Assembly: GCA_028583605.1 (NCBI GenBank)
Contig: CM053328.1
Location: forward strand, 4,595,304-4,659,303
Direction of reading: 5' to 3'
Source of the DNA: Dastarcus helophoroides
Taxonomy: Eukaryota > Arthropoda > Insecta > Coleoptera > Bothrideridae
DNA length: 64,000 bases
In this document: in pieces, positions 1-12,347 of the stretch
Layout of the letters: each line of letters starts with the position of its first letter
Position numbering within the stretch: position 1 is the first letter of the stretch
Notes under the pieces: generated by a model
Databases searched by the model: none
The model's input: the letters and a program-made list of their open reading frames with translations, nothing else
Told to the model about the DNA's origin: nothing
Translations under genes and position numbers: made by a program

Positions 1-1379
1 ATTTCCAATTTTTTCAGAATTGGTTTATGAAAATCAAGATTTTTCCATTATTCCATTATTTTTCTAATCACATAACTTGATTTGTATTGGAAATTCTGAC
101 TTTCTTAAACATTTCGATTTATTTTGTAAATTTTGCGTTTTTTTTTTTGAAAACATCTTTAAATATCTACCTCTTTCAAGATTTAGACTTTTTCTTGAAA
201 ATTTTGTCCAAAAATTTCGACCTTTTTTTGGAAACGTTTGGCTCTTTTTAGAAATTTTGTTTTTTATGTATTATTGTCCTTTTTTCGAATTTCGATGTTT
301 TTCGCTAGATTTCCAATGTTTTCAAAATTGGTTTATGAAAATCAAGATTTTTTCCTCGAAATATGGTCATTTCTGTAAAAATCCGTTGTTTTTTCGAAAT
401 TTCAACTTTATCTCCAAAAACAGGTCCTCTGTGTCAACTTTTCCTCGATATTCGTCTTTTTTTTCAAAATTTCAATTTTTTTTAAATCGTCCTTTTTTAT
501 AAACGTCTGTTCTCAAAATTTAACTATTTTCTGAAGATTTTCTGTGCAAAAATTACATTTTTCTAAAAATTCGTCTTTTTTCATTCTTAATTTTGAATTT
601 ATTCGCAAAATTCGGCTTTTTTCTTAAAAGTGACTCTCTAGAAAGTGTTTTTCTTGAAGTTTCGCCTTTTTTATGTATTACTGTCTTTTTTTTCGAAATT
701 CCGCTGTTTTTCTCAAAATTTCCAACTTTTTCAAAATTGGTTTATGAAAATCAAGATTTTTTCCTCGAAATATGGTAATTTCTGTAAAAATCCGTTGTTT
801 TTTCGAAATTTCAACTTTATCTCCAAAAACAGGTCCTCTGTGTTTCTAGAAATGTCAACTTTTCCTCGATATTTGTCTTTTTTTCAAAATTTCAATTTTT
901 TTTAAATCGTCCTTTTTTTATAAACGTCTGTTTTCAAAATTTAACTATTTTCTGAAGATTTTCTGTGCAAAAATTACATTTTTCTAAAAATTCGTCTTTT
1001 TTCATTCTTAATTTTGAATTTATTCGCAAAATTCGACTTTTTTCTTAGAGGTGACTTTCTCTAGAAAGTGTTTTTTCTTAAAGTTTCGCCTTTTTTTTTC
1101 GAAATTTTATTATTTTTTTAAAAACACAACTCGATTTGTATTGAAAATTTCGACTTTTTTAAACATTTCGACTTATTTTGTAAATTTTGAGTTTTTCTTT
1201 GAAAACATCTTAAAATATCCACTTCTTTCAAGATTTAGACTTTTTCTCGAAAGTTTTGTTAAAAAATTTCGACCTTTTTTTGGAAACGTTTGGCTTTTTT
1301 TCGAATTTCGATGTTTTCTTCTAAATTTCCAATTTTTTCAAAATCGGCTTATGAAATTCAAGATTTTTTCTTCAAATAT
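1..1379. repeat. T-rich dispersed repeat, partly duplicated in tandem
   Basis: The plus strand is dominated by T with interspersed TTTCGACTTTTT and AAATTTC words. A block at about 300-600 is repeated at about 700-1030 with few changes, giving a period near 410 bp, and a third diverged copy follows to 1379. The apparent reading frames rich in Phe, Ser and Lys come from base composition. Related sequence recurs in the introns at 7-10 kb, 21-23 kb and 48-50 kb. Confidence 0.75.
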
Positions 1380-1731
1380 GGCAATTAAATAAATAATTGC
1401 GCGATACGTATTTCGCCAGCAGAACTGGCATTTTCAAGCGCACTAATCTAAAAAGATTAGCAAAAGATGCATCGACATCTGCATTGAGATTCAAATCGAT
1501 ACTGGCGGTCTTTTGCTTTCTTTCCTATTTTTAATTGTTTAGTTGTAATTGTTTATTTCTAATTGTTAAACAATTAGAAATAGGAAAGAAAGCAAAAGAC
1601 CGCCAGTATCGATTTGAATCTCAATGCAGATGACGTCGATGCATCTTTTGCCAATCTTTTTAGATTAGTGCGCTTGAAAATGCCAGTTCTGCTGGCGAAA
1701 TACGTATCGCGTAATTATTTATTTAATTGCC
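1380..1731. mobile_element. 350-bp near-perfect palindrome, foldback MITE-like
   Basis: The first ~165 bp (starting GGCAATTAAATAAATAATT) are repeated as a reverse complement at the end (ending in AATTATTTATTTAATTGCC). The short centre lies around 1540-1575. The arms differ by only a few changes, for example a small insertion around the GATGCATCGACATC segment. The sequence has balanced composition unlike the T-rich surroundings. No transposase is present and I could not define a clear target duplication. It would fold into one long hairpin as single-stranded DNA or RNA. Confidence 0.75.
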
Positions 1732-3919
1732 CATGTGATAAAGGGGTGAAATCTTCTTTGGACCCTATTTTGTAAATTTTGCCTTTTTTTTGCACCAGAT
1801 ATGTTCGATATTTTTTTGAAAATTTTGCCTTTATTAAAAACTTTCTTTTTTAAAAATGTCAGTTTTTTCGACTCTTCAAAATTTGGATTTTTAAAAATAT
1901 TTTGACCATCTCGAAATTCTAAATTTATTGGAAATCTTTTAGATTTTCTACTTAATTTTGAATCTTTTAAGATATTTTTAAAGCTTTTTTTTAATAAAAG
2001 GTTTTACTTTTTTAAAATTTTGACTTTCTTAAGGATTTCCGCATTTTCTCAAAATGTCGACTTTCTGAAAATATCGAGTTTTTTATTTGTCGAGTTTTAT
2101 TGAAAATTTAGTTTTTTTTTTAATATTTCAACTTTATGTTGGGTTTTTTCACTGGCACTTTTGAGAATTTTGTGAGAAAAGTCGGAATTTTTAGAGTAAA
2201 TCGAATCTGGAGGAAAAAAAACAGTTTATAAAAATAAACTTCCAAATTTTATTTTCATTTAAATTCTGACGTCGAAATTGGCAAAAATTCTTTTTCTCTT
2301 AATTTCGTAAAAATATTATTTTCAAAATTTCTGTTTTTATTAGGATTTTAATTTAATTTTAAAAAATAAATTTATTTTGAGAAATTGACTTGAATAAAAA
2401 GCTTAATTTTAAGTAGAAATTGTATTAAATAAATTGTATTAAATATAAGAATTTAGACAAGAATAAGGCAAATTCTGAGAAACAGAATTTTCCAGACAAT
2501 CAAAATTTCCAGAAAAAGCTAAAGTTTCTCTAAAATATTCAATTTTGTGAGGTAAAAAATAGAATTTTGAGTTTAAAGTCGTAATTTAGAATTAGAAAAA
2601 GATGAATTATAATAAAAAAAAACTTGATTTTGGAATATAGTTGGAATTTCCAAGAAATCAAATTTAAAAAAAAAAAGTTTATGGAAAAAGTTAAGCTTGC
2701 AATTTTTGAACACGAAAATTCGTGATTGAAGACGAAATTTTGAACACAACAAAATCGAGATTTTAAAATTGATTTTATCAGACTGTTTTAGTCATCTTCA
2801 CTGGTCTAATTACTATTATTACAGTTTGTTTAAATGGAATTAAAGAAATAAGTACATATTATGACGGTCATAATTTTATACATTATAATTTATTACACAT
2901 CTACATTATCAAGAACATATCACATATACATGGAAGAATTTAAATTAAGCACATAAAATATATTTTTAAGAGCTATCTTACATAAAATGGCACTATAAAT
3001 ATAATACAGTCGCTATTTAAGGCACATTTTCAAGCTAATATAACATAAAGCAGTTCCAATAATCAACATTGATTAGTTCATAAATTATGAAATTTACTAT
3101 TGCCATATTTTATTTAATGCATATTGATAATTGCTAAATTAAAAAACCATTGGAAACAAAATTTCAAATTAAGCAGCAAAAAAATAAGTATAAAGGAACT
3201 TCCAAAGTAAATCCCTAAGCAGAAAAGTTGGTTGTTTTATTGCCCTAAAATCACAACTGAATATTCAACTTTCAATCTGGGTTTTGTTAATATTTTTTAA
3301 TATAAATTACCTGAAAGAGTATGTTATATTTTTCCGCAACTCTTACTTTTTCAGTTGTTCCATTTTGTTACATAGTTCCTTAAATAGGAATCAAATTAAT
3401 TCTCAATCTATTTTGTCAAAATATAAATTATTCCTCTTCTATTTTATTACATTTTAAACGAGCAAAAAATAAAGGACTTTTTTATAAAGTTATATAAAAA
3501 TGTTCTCAAAAATCATCAATTTCATAAAAAAAATAAATAAAACAGTCTTTGTAAAGCTTTATGGCATTATGTAAAGAAGCAAGTCTATAGTAACCTCTCC
3601 TATAACAATAGTGCCAATGTGGCACAATCTAATACTGAAAGCTTCAATGTGACAAAGCTTTAAAATAGTCAAGATCTTAAAACAGTAAGTCTTATTGCAT
3701 AAATTTACATGAACATGCTTTTAGTTTATTGGCCCATAAATTATGACAATACTTCAAAAAAAATTCAAGATACTGCAATCGTAAAAATTAAATATTTACA
3801 TTTGTACACAAGAGTTTAAAATCGAATATTGTCCAAAAAAAAACCTAGGAACACGACATTGCATTTGTACTATTTTAATAAAGGATTGAAATTTTGAAAA
3901 ACAAATTTTTTTCAGATAT
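1732..3919. other. AT-rich region downstream of the Frizzled gene, no gene seen
   Basis: The part up to about 2160 is T-rich with short TTTCGACTTT words; the rest becomes A-rich and then mixed. The segment next to exon 4 (about 2800-3919) is less repetitive and probably holds the 3' UTR. I found no coding frame or RNA gene. Confidence 0.5.
3725..3730 (-). terminator. candidate polyadenylation signal for the Frizzled gene
   Basis: The minus strand reads AATAAA here, about 190 nt downstream of the stop codon. It is the first canonical hexamer I found on that strand after the coding end. In such AT-rich DNA the hexamer occurs often by chance, so the assignment is weak. Confidence 0.3.
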
Positions 3920-4509
3920 TTAAATCACCGTTTCTCCACCTGTTCTAACGTGATGCACCCGAGGCTTCCTATGCGGATGCCCCCTGCCAGAATGCCTACT
4001 CGTACCGCTCAAATTACTCGGTGTCACCGGATGGGCCGCGGGTACGTACCGCAGCACCGGCAACGTCTGCACCTTCACAGGCAACTGCTTCCTCGGTCCA
4101 AGACGTCTAAGAACCGACCGCCAAGCAGTCACCGTCTTCAATGACCAAATCCAAAAAACCGTCGATACTCCGATGAAAAAAGTCATCAGATATCGCAGGA
4201 GAAAAGCCCAAAGAGCAGGTTTGGAGTGACCGCCCAACCAGGTGATTCGGTTAGTGTACTCGTAGTATACGCTGGCCAAAATACAAAAAGTTGGGATGGT
4301 GTAGACGGTGCACACGGCTCCGAGGAAGTCGCTTTCCTTTCTGGGCGCTGGGGCAGTTAGGGGGGCGGCTGCCAGTTGTCGGGGTTTCCGCACCACGCAA
4401 AAGCATCCGAAAACGAGGAGAATGATGCCGAGGATGAAATAGAGGAGTTCGGGGATTAACACTAGGGTCAGTAGTGTGTTGATATTTTTGTTTCCCACGT
4501 AACAAGTCC
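3920..4509 (-). CDS. fz4: Frizzled-4-like exon 4: TM5 to TM7, KTxxxW motif and PDZ ligand
   Basis: The exon starts after TTTCAG in phase 1, giving GTCYVGNKN directly after the DADELTG of exon 3. It contains TM5 (LLTLVLIPELLYFILGIILL), TM6 (LGAVCTVYTIPTFCILASVY) and TM7 (RYLMTFFIGVSTVFWIWS), then KTVTAW, the KTxxxW motif through which Frizzled proteins recruit the Dishevelled PDZ domain. The tail of about 60 residues is rich in Pro, His, Arg and Ser and ends in GGETVI-stop, a class I PDZ-binding end like the ETVV of vertebrate Frizzled-4. The frame is intact throughout. The intracellular loop before TM6 contains a run of Ala and Pro (AAAPLTAPAP) in place of the usual charged loop. Confidence 0.92.
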
Positions 4510-4559
4510 CTGAAACAAAATTAAAAGATTTTTCACGTCAAATCCCAAAAAAAGTACAT

Positions 4560-4990
4560 TCGCGTTATAATATATCCTTACTAATCCTTACTGACATATA
4601 CATGTTAAAGTGTGTTTGTCTGTCTGTTTATCTGTCTGTTTGTCTGTCTGCTTGTCCGCTTCAGTGTTGTCAGATTTCGGGCACTTTCTCAATGTTCTAC
4701 TCTCGCGCATATGGCACGACTCATTTTCTATGTAAATAAATGCACAACTTGGCAATGACGATACGAAGACGGCGTCATCTAACGTTGAAAATTTAATGTA
4801 GCTGCAGGTTGGATTCTTTTAGAAGGCAGTTTGATAGCTTCATCATGCGATAGGGAGCTTCTCTGTGGTGATAGTTGATAGATTTCCCGTATTTTACGGG
4901 CTCTTCCGTATTTAAGGAGAAATCGTACGTATTTTAAAGAGTGCAACGGTAATACCACTAAAATCCGCAGACGAAGTCGCGGGTAACAGC
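4560..4990. repeat. older dispersed element fragment split by the hAT-like insertion
   Basis: The segment begins with a run of GTCTGTCTGTTT-type repeats (4610-4660) and ends with GAAGTCGCGGGTAACAGCTAG. That start and end are widespread in insect dispersed repeats. The sequence resumes after the hAT-like element at 11263 (GGTTACATAAAAG), so the older element was the target. The family is uncertain. Confidence 0.45.
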
Positions 4991-4997
4991 TAGGGTT

Positions 4998-7900
4998 CAG
5001 GCACGTAGCCAGGATTTTCGTTCGGGGGGGTCCAACTCCCCCCCCCTCCCTTAGAGACACAGAAGCTTCTTCGAAAAAAGCAATATTGCAAAATTTAAAG
5101 ACAAAGCTGAGTTGTTAAATCAATAAATATCTTGGTCTTTTACTTAGTGCTCATTTTTTATTTTTGCATAAAACTTCTAATTCGAAACTCGAAAGTTCGA
5201 CTTCAGTCTCGATATTTATCTTTCAAATTTAAATTTTAAAAATATTTTTAGAATTACCCAGTAATTTTTTCAAAATAACTGATTTTTGAACTTTTCAGAG
5301 CAGCATAAAATTTGAGATCAAACACGACATTAGGAATATTAGATATTAAAGATGAAATAAAAAAAAATAATAGAAGCTTCCCTTTTAATTTGTATTTCGA
5401 TTTTTGTCGAAACTTTGAATTTATTTTAAAAATCTTCAGGAAAAGCGGAAATTTGGACGAAAAATTAAAAGGATGAAAAAGAAAAGAACTTTATTATTAA
5501 AAATCCAGAAGCGTCGAAGTTTAAGGTACATTTTTTTAAAACTCAAAATGTTGAGTTTACCAAAATATTCAGAAAAAATTTAAATATTGAGAAAAAACCA
5601 AAAGTTATCTGATGAAGCAAAACTTTTGGGTTTAAACTCGAAATTTGTTTAAAACAGTAGTAATTTCGTGACTAGGATTAAAATTTGAAACAAAAAACAC
5701 AATTTTTAGTGCAAAGTAAAAAAATTAGAAAAAAAATAAAAAACTGAAATTGTAAAATAAAAATCTTTAAAAAAAATTAACATTTTAAACAAAAAAAAAA
5801 CGCTAACATTATAAAAAATATTTCGAGCTAAACTGAAAAGAAAATGTTTAGAAAATTGAAATTAATAAAATCATTTTTTAGAAATTTCGATCTTAAAGTC
5901 GAAATGGCACAAAAAAAATGTAGATATTTCTAAATTATTTCAAAATGTTAAATAAAAATTAAGTCTCAAAAATATCAAAAGTTAGAATATCAACTGAAAA
6001 TTTTGTTTAAATAAAAGGAAAATTAAAAGTCCAAACTTGAAACTAAACTAAACTAAAATGAATATTTTGAAAATAAGGTCAAAATACGTATAAATATGTT
6101 TATCAAAAGAGTCGAAATGTTGAATTTGAATCAAAATTTAAAAGAAAGTGGAAACAATTTTACAAAAGAAGTTGATATTTCGAAAATTTCTAAAAATAAT
6201 CGAACTTTCGGAAAACATTGGAATGTATAGAAAATTTATGAAACTGCACCTAAAAAATAGTGTAATTTCCGTTATATTTGCAGCCAATATTTAGTTTAAG
6301 TTTTTCCCTCCAAAATAAATCGCGAAAATAATAATATTAATAATTGCAAATTTTAAAAAATAATTTAAGTTTTAAGTAAAACATTTGTGAAAGATATTTC
6401 TGGAAGCTCGAAGTTTAAAAAAAAATATAATCACAAATTACAATCAAAATCTCTAAAAGAGAGCTAAACTTTTGCAAAAGATCGATATTTATACACAAAA
6501 TCACTCAGAAATAAAACATTTCTGAGAAAAAACAGCAGAATTCGGCAAAAAAGTGTTTATACGTTTATACGTATCGACTATATGCTTATAGAGACGTAGA
6601 ATGGAAGAAAATTTGAAATTTTCAATTTCAACTCGGAATTTTGAAAAAATAATCAAAATTTCTAGAAAATACTCTTCAGAAAATATAAGAACATACATCA
6701 ATTACTTTTACGTATTCGTTTCTTTTATGTTATTTTTTTTTTCATTTTGTTAATTAGTAAAAGTGAAGAATAAAATCTAGTGACCTTAACATTATATAAA
6801 TTTGACAAATAAAAACGTGAAACTTACCAAAGAAAAATTTCCTAATATTTATTTTGAGTTTACGTAATTTAACTTATCATCGATCAGGAATCGACTTTTT
6901 TTTTTTGAAGTAAAAATTACAAGAGCGGAGAAAGAACATCAGTTTGAAAAAAAATTATTACGGAATGTTGACTTTTTGTTCTTTAAATCCCGAGATTAAA
7001 GTCAAAATTTCGCCTTTAATGCGAAAATTTCGAAAATAAAAGTCGAAATTTGGTGTTTAAAGTCGAAATTTCTAAAAAAAAGTTGAAATTTCAATTTTTA
7101 AATTGAAAATCTTACAAAGGCGTAGAAAGAACATCGATTAAAAAAAAATGTTGTGTTTAGAAATTTCGCCTTTCTTCTCAAACTTCGACTTTTTTCTCAA
7201 ATTTAGACTTTTTTCTCAAAATTTCGACTCTTTTCGGAAATTTGACTTTTTTCTGGAAATTTCCACTTTTTCGAAATGTTACAAAGGCGTAGAAAAGACA
7301 TCGATTAAAAAAATGTCATTTTAAGAAATTTCAACTTTTTTTCTCAAATTTCGATTTTAAGCTCGAAATTTCGACTTTTTTCCAAAATTTAGATTTTTTT
7401 CTTAAATTTCGACTTTTTTCTCGAAATTTCGACCTTTTTCTCAAAATTTCGACTTTTTTCTCGAAATTTTGACTTTTTTCTCAAAATTTGATTTTTTTTC
7501 TCGAAATTTTGCCCTTTTTCTCGAAATTTCGTTTTTTTTTCTCGAATTTCGACTTCTTTCTCGAAATTTTGGCCTTAATATCGAAATTTCGATATTTCTC
7601 TCAAAATTTCGACTTTATACTCAAAATTTCGACCTTTTTTTATCGAAATTTCGACTTTTTTCGCAAATTTCGACTTTTTTTCTCGAAATTTCTTTTTTTT
7701 GCTCGAAATATTTCGAAATTTCTACTTTTTCTCGAAATTTCCACGTTCTCCTCAAATTTCGAATTTTTGCTCGAAATATTTCGAAATTTCGACTTTTTGT
7801 CGAAATTTCGACGTTATTTTCAAATTTCGACTTTTTCGTCGAAATTTCGGCCTTAATCTGAAAAGTTCGACTTTTTTCTCGAAATTTCGTTTTTTTTTCT

Positions 7901-10900
7901 CAATTTTAGACCATTTTCTCAAATATCGACTTTTTTCTAGAAATTTTAACCTTAATATCGAAATTACGACATTTTTCTCGAAATTTAGGCTTTAAACTCA
8001 AAATGTCGACTATTTTTCTAGAAATTTCGACTTTTTTCTCAAATTTCGACTTTTTTCTCGGGATTTCGACTTACGTTTTTCTCAAACTTCGATTTTTTTT
8101 TCCTAAAAAATTCGACTTTTTCTCGAAATTTCGACTGTTTTCTCGAAATTTCGACCTTAATCTGAAAAGTTCGACTTTTTTCTCGAAATTTCGTTTTTTT
8201 TTCTCAATTTTCGACTTTTTTCTCAAATATCGATTTTTTTCTCAAAATTTTGACCTTAATATCGAGATTTCGACATTTCTCTCAAAATTTCGACTTTATA
8301 CTCAAAATTTTGACCTTTTTTATCGAAATTTTGACCTTTCTTTATCGAAATTTCGATTTTTTTCGCAAATTTCGACTTTTTTTCTCGAAATTTCGTCTTT
8401 TTGCTCGAAATATTTCGAAATTTCTACTTTTTCTCGAAATTTCGACGTTCTTCTCAAATTTCGAATTTTTGCTCGAAATATTTCGAAATTTCGACTTTTT
8501 GTCGAAATTTCGACGTTATTTTCAAATTTCGACTTTTTCGTCGAAATTTCGGCCTTAATCTGAAAAGCTCGACTTTTTTCTCGAAATTTCGTTTTTTTTT
8601 CTCAATTTTAGACCATTTTCTCAAATATCGACTTTTTTCTCGAAATTTTAACCTTAATATCGAAATTTCGACATTTTTCTCGAAATTTCGGCTTTAAACT
8701 CAAAATGTCAACTATTTTTCTAGAAATTTCGACTTTTTTCTCAAATTTCCACTTTTTTCTCGGAATTTCTACTTACGTTTTTCTCAAACTTCGACTTTTT
8801 TTTCTAAAAAATTCGACTTTTTCTCGAAATTTCGACTGTTTTCTCGAAATTTCGACCTTAATCTGAAAAGTTCGACTTTTTTCTCTAAATTTCGTTTTTT
8901 TTTCCTCAATTTTCGACTTTTTTCTCAAATATCGACTTTTTTCTCAAAATTTTGACCTTAATATCGAAATTTCTCTCAAAATTTCGACTTTATACTCAAA
9001 ATTTTGACCTTTCTTTATCGAAATTTCGATTTTTTTCGCAAATTTCGACTTTTTTTCTCGAAATTTCGTCTTTTTGCTCAAAATATTTCGAAGTTTCTAC
9101 TTTTTTCTCGAAATTTCGACGTTATTCTCAAATTTTGAATTTTTGCTCGAAATTTCGGCCTTAATCTGAAAAGTTCGACGTTTTTCTCGAAATTTCGTTT
9201 TTTTTTCTCAATTTTAGACTTTTTTCTCAAAAATCGACTTTTTTCTCGAAATCTTGACCTTAATATCGAAATTTCGACATTTTTCTCGAAATTCAGGCTT
9301 TAAACTCAAAATGTCAACTGTTTTTCTAGAAATTTCGACTTTTTTCTCAAATTTCGACTTTTTTCTCGAAATTTCGACTTACATTTTTCTCAAACTTCGA
9401 CTTTTTTCTCGAAATTTCTACCTTTTTCTCGAAATTTCGACTTTTTTCTAGAAATTTTAACCTTAATATCGAAATTTCGACATTTTTCCCGAAATTTAGG
9501 CTTTAAACTCAAAATGTCGACTATTTTTCTAGAAATTTCGACTTTTTTCTCAAATTTCGACTTTTTTCTCGGAATTTCGACTTACGTTTTTCTCAAACTT
9601 CGACTTTTTTTTCTAAAAAATTCGACTTTTTCTCGAAATTTCAACCTTAATCTGAAAAGTTCGACTTTTTTCTCGAAATTTCGTTTCTCTTCTCAATTTT
9701 CGGCTTTTTTCTCAAATATCGACTTTTTTCTCAAAATTTTGGCCTTAATATCGAAATTTCGACATTTCTCTCAAAATTTCGACTTTATACTCAAAATTTT
9801 GACCTTTTTTATCGAAATTTCGACCTTTATCGAAATTTCGATTTTTTTCGCAAATTTCGACTTTTTTCTCGAAATTTCGTCTTTTTGCTCAAAATATTTC
9901 GAAGTTTCTACTTTTTTCTCGATATTTCGACGTTATTCTCAAATTTCGGATTTTTGCTCGAAATATTTCGAAATTTCGACTTTTTCTCGAAATTTCGACG
10001 TTCTTTTCAAATTTCGACCTTTTTCTCGAAATTTCGGCCTTAATCTGAAAAGTTCGACTTTTTTCTCGAAATTTCGTTTTTCTCTCTCAATTTTAGACTT
10101 TTTTCTCAAATATCGACTTTTTTCTCGAAATTTTAACCTTAATATCGAAATTTCGACATTTTTCTCGAAATTTCGGCTTTAAACTCAAAATGTCGACTAT
10201 TTTTATAGAAATTTCGACTTTTTTCTCAAATTTCGACTTTTTTCTCGGAATTTCGACTTACGTTTTTCTCAAACTTCGACTTTTTTCTCGAAATTTCTAC
10301 CTTTTTCTCGAAATTTCGACCTTTTTTTTCAAATTCCGACTTTTTTCTCGAAATTTTGATCTTAATCACGAAGTTTCGATTTTTGTCTCGAATTTTCAAC
10401 TTTCATCTCGAAATTTCTAAAAAGAAATAGCACTAAAACTAAAAATAGCAATTATTAAGCGCACCCTACTACAAAATGTCAAGATTGTTGGGAAAGAGGA
10501 GTGGTGGGACGCAACTGTCATCCACCTAATTTGACCATAGTGTAGATATTTTGATTTATTCGAAAAAAATTTCTGTATTAAAGTCGAAATTTCGACATTA
10601 GTCTCGGAATTTTAAGGAGAAAGTAGAAATGTCAAAAAAAAGTCGAATTTTTGAGAAGAAAGTCAAAATTTCGAGTGTTAAGTCGAACTTTCGAGTTTAA
10701 AGCCGAAATTTCGAGAAAATAATCGAAATTTAAAAAAAACCGAATTTTTGACAAAAAAGTCGAAATCCCTAAACATTTTTTTTATAATCAGTGTACTTTT
10801 TACGCTTTTGTAAAATGTCGAAATTTTTAAATATAATTTTTTTTAATCAATGTCTTCCTATGCTTTTGTAAAATGTCGACTTTAAACTCAAAATTTCGAC

Positions 10901-11262
10901 TTTTTTCTCGAAAATTCTACTCCATGCATACATATGTCAAGAAAGTCGAAATTTGGGGTAATAAAAAATGGAAATTACTGAACGTAGTCTACTCCTAAGT
11001 GTCAATATTAAATTGTAAAAGGGTTGGTGCATGTATTGGGAAGCCTTCAGCTCATTGCCAATTTTTATTAAAATGTCTACATGGCTATTTTGCTTATAAT
11101 AAGCTCAATAGTTGGCAATTTCGAAAATTATTTACATGCTTAAATATACAATCAGCCGTTTTCTACTGATATTTCAATTCGTATCATCGTAAATTTTTTG
11201 GGGAATATTCATTTCGGGGAGGGTCCGGACCCCTTGGACCCCACCCCCCGGCTACGTGCCTG
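4998..11262. mobile_element. non-autonomous hAT-like transposon, 6.27 kb, carrying a satellite array
   Basis: The two ends are inverted: it starts CAGGCACGTAGCC and ends GGCTACGTGCCTG, a perfect 13-bp terminal repeat. Both ends continue inward with G-rich or C-rich tracts containing GGGGTCC. It is flanked by the same 8 bp, CTAGGGTT, at 4990-4997 and 11263-11270. A CAGG-type end with an 8-bp duplication is the signature of the hAT superfamily. No transposase frame exists inside. The left third is A-rich noncoding repeat, the middle (about 7150-10420) is a tandem satellite, and the right 0.8 kb is mixed. Removing the element restores a continuous older repeat across the site. At over 6 kb it is far larger than an ordinary MITE. 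Confidence 0.82.
7150..10420. repeat. satellite-like array built on CTCGAAATTTCGACTTTTTT, with higher-order repeats
   Basis: A ~20-bp motif of the form TTTTTTCTCGAAATTTCGAC is repeated over 3.3 kb with many variants. It includes the 12-bp palindrome TCGAAATTTCGA. A larger period is visible: the block containing GCTCGAAATATTTCGAAATTTC occurs at about 7700 and 8402, and the block AAACTCAAAATGTCGACTA occurs near 8000, 9505 and 10180 (variants near 8700 and 9305). This suggests a higher-order unit near 600-700 bp. Long frames rich in Phe, Ser, Arg and Lys are by-products. The array lies wholly inside the hAT-like element. Confidence 0.8.
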
Positions 11263-11270
11263 CTAGGGTT

Positions 11271-12347
11271 ACATAAAAGACACGCACTTATTAAGAAATC
11301 TCTAAAACTATTAAAGTTACAAACTTGAAATTTCGTATTTAGGTTCTTTATACGGCGCTAAGGAATTTAACCCCTATTAATAAGGGTGTCAATGTTTATA
11401 TGGAAACAGCAAGTGGCTATCTCATGCAAAAATAAGAAGCAAACATTAACGAGTAACTTGCCGAATATCAACTGAAAGATCCAATTCGTATTCTCTTATT
11501 ATTATCAATCAATATAACGAATTTCATTAAATTTTATTTACAGTTTATTTACAACGTGCTCCTGACATTCTACTAAATTTTACAAAATGTAGCATTTACA
11601 GTACAAAAGGACATGTGAATAGATAATATTTTATCCATGACCAACCAAACAATAGCCTACCGGTTGAGTTTGGTAGAACGTAGGACGCTTTATATTTTAA
11701 GATAAGCGGCGCGGTTCGGTCCAGACAAAAGCATGTTAATGGGGCACTGACAGCTGTTTTGCATACAAAGAAACGCCAGATAGCGAAAAGTATCGTCGAC
11801 GTGGATCCACCTAGCTTCATTAATTTCGAAGATATCGTTTTTCTCTCGTAGAAGACGCCAAGCATGGTCACTCCAGTTTTCAATTCGTTTAGAAACGCTA
11901 TCGCTTTCGTAATTGCGAATTGCGGCTTCTTGAACTCGAGAAAAGCAGTCTCGACTCGATAATCAACAGTGGGCTCTATTCTTTGCTGTTCTATTAGCAA
12001 CGCATCGCTAACGATCTTTGTCGGCGAGAAAACGATTCGTTGGCTCCGTTTTAAAAGATGATCCCGGAACGATTCCAGACTGCCAACCTGTTGACTATTA
12101 GCGCCACTTCAGGTGACGGATAAACGACGGTGTTGAAATGCCAACAGTTTGCGATGACGCGTAATTAGAGCAAGATCAAGCGTGAAGAATTTTAAAATTG
12201 CCGCTGGCGCTCGTTTGAAGTTATGGTTTTAATTTATGGCGCAACAACATAAATGCTATCGCGTTAAATAAAGACCGCAAATCTACTTAATAAAATTGTA
12301 AGCATCGACTGAAAAAACGTACAGACTAAACCGAAGGGTTTAGAAAC
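11271..12347. other. intronic sequence of mixed composition, no gene recognised
   Basis: This segment of Frizzled intron 3 lies between the hAT-like element and the gypsy 5' LTR. It is less AT-biased than its surroundings. A minus-strand open frame of 134 codons (11596-12000) exists but matches nothing I know and lacks a recognisable motif. It could be unique intron, possibly regulatory, or an old unrecognised repeat. Confidence 0.4.

Noticed and set aside
4779..5060. 93-codon minus-strand frame
   Set aside because: It crosses the hAT-like terminus and the older dispersed repeat and shows no protein motif.
7469..10420. Many frames rich in Phe, Ser, Arg and Asn
   Set aside because: They translate the CTCGAAATTTCGAC satellite in different frames and have no start context or domain.
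4998..11262. hAT-like unit interpreted as autonomous
   Set aside because: No frame with a hAT transposase domain exists between the ends; the longest frames are satellite by-products.
11596..12000. 134-codon minus-strand frame as a gene
   Set aside because: No recognised motif, no homologue I can recall, and no splice or promoter context; it lies in an intron between transposons.
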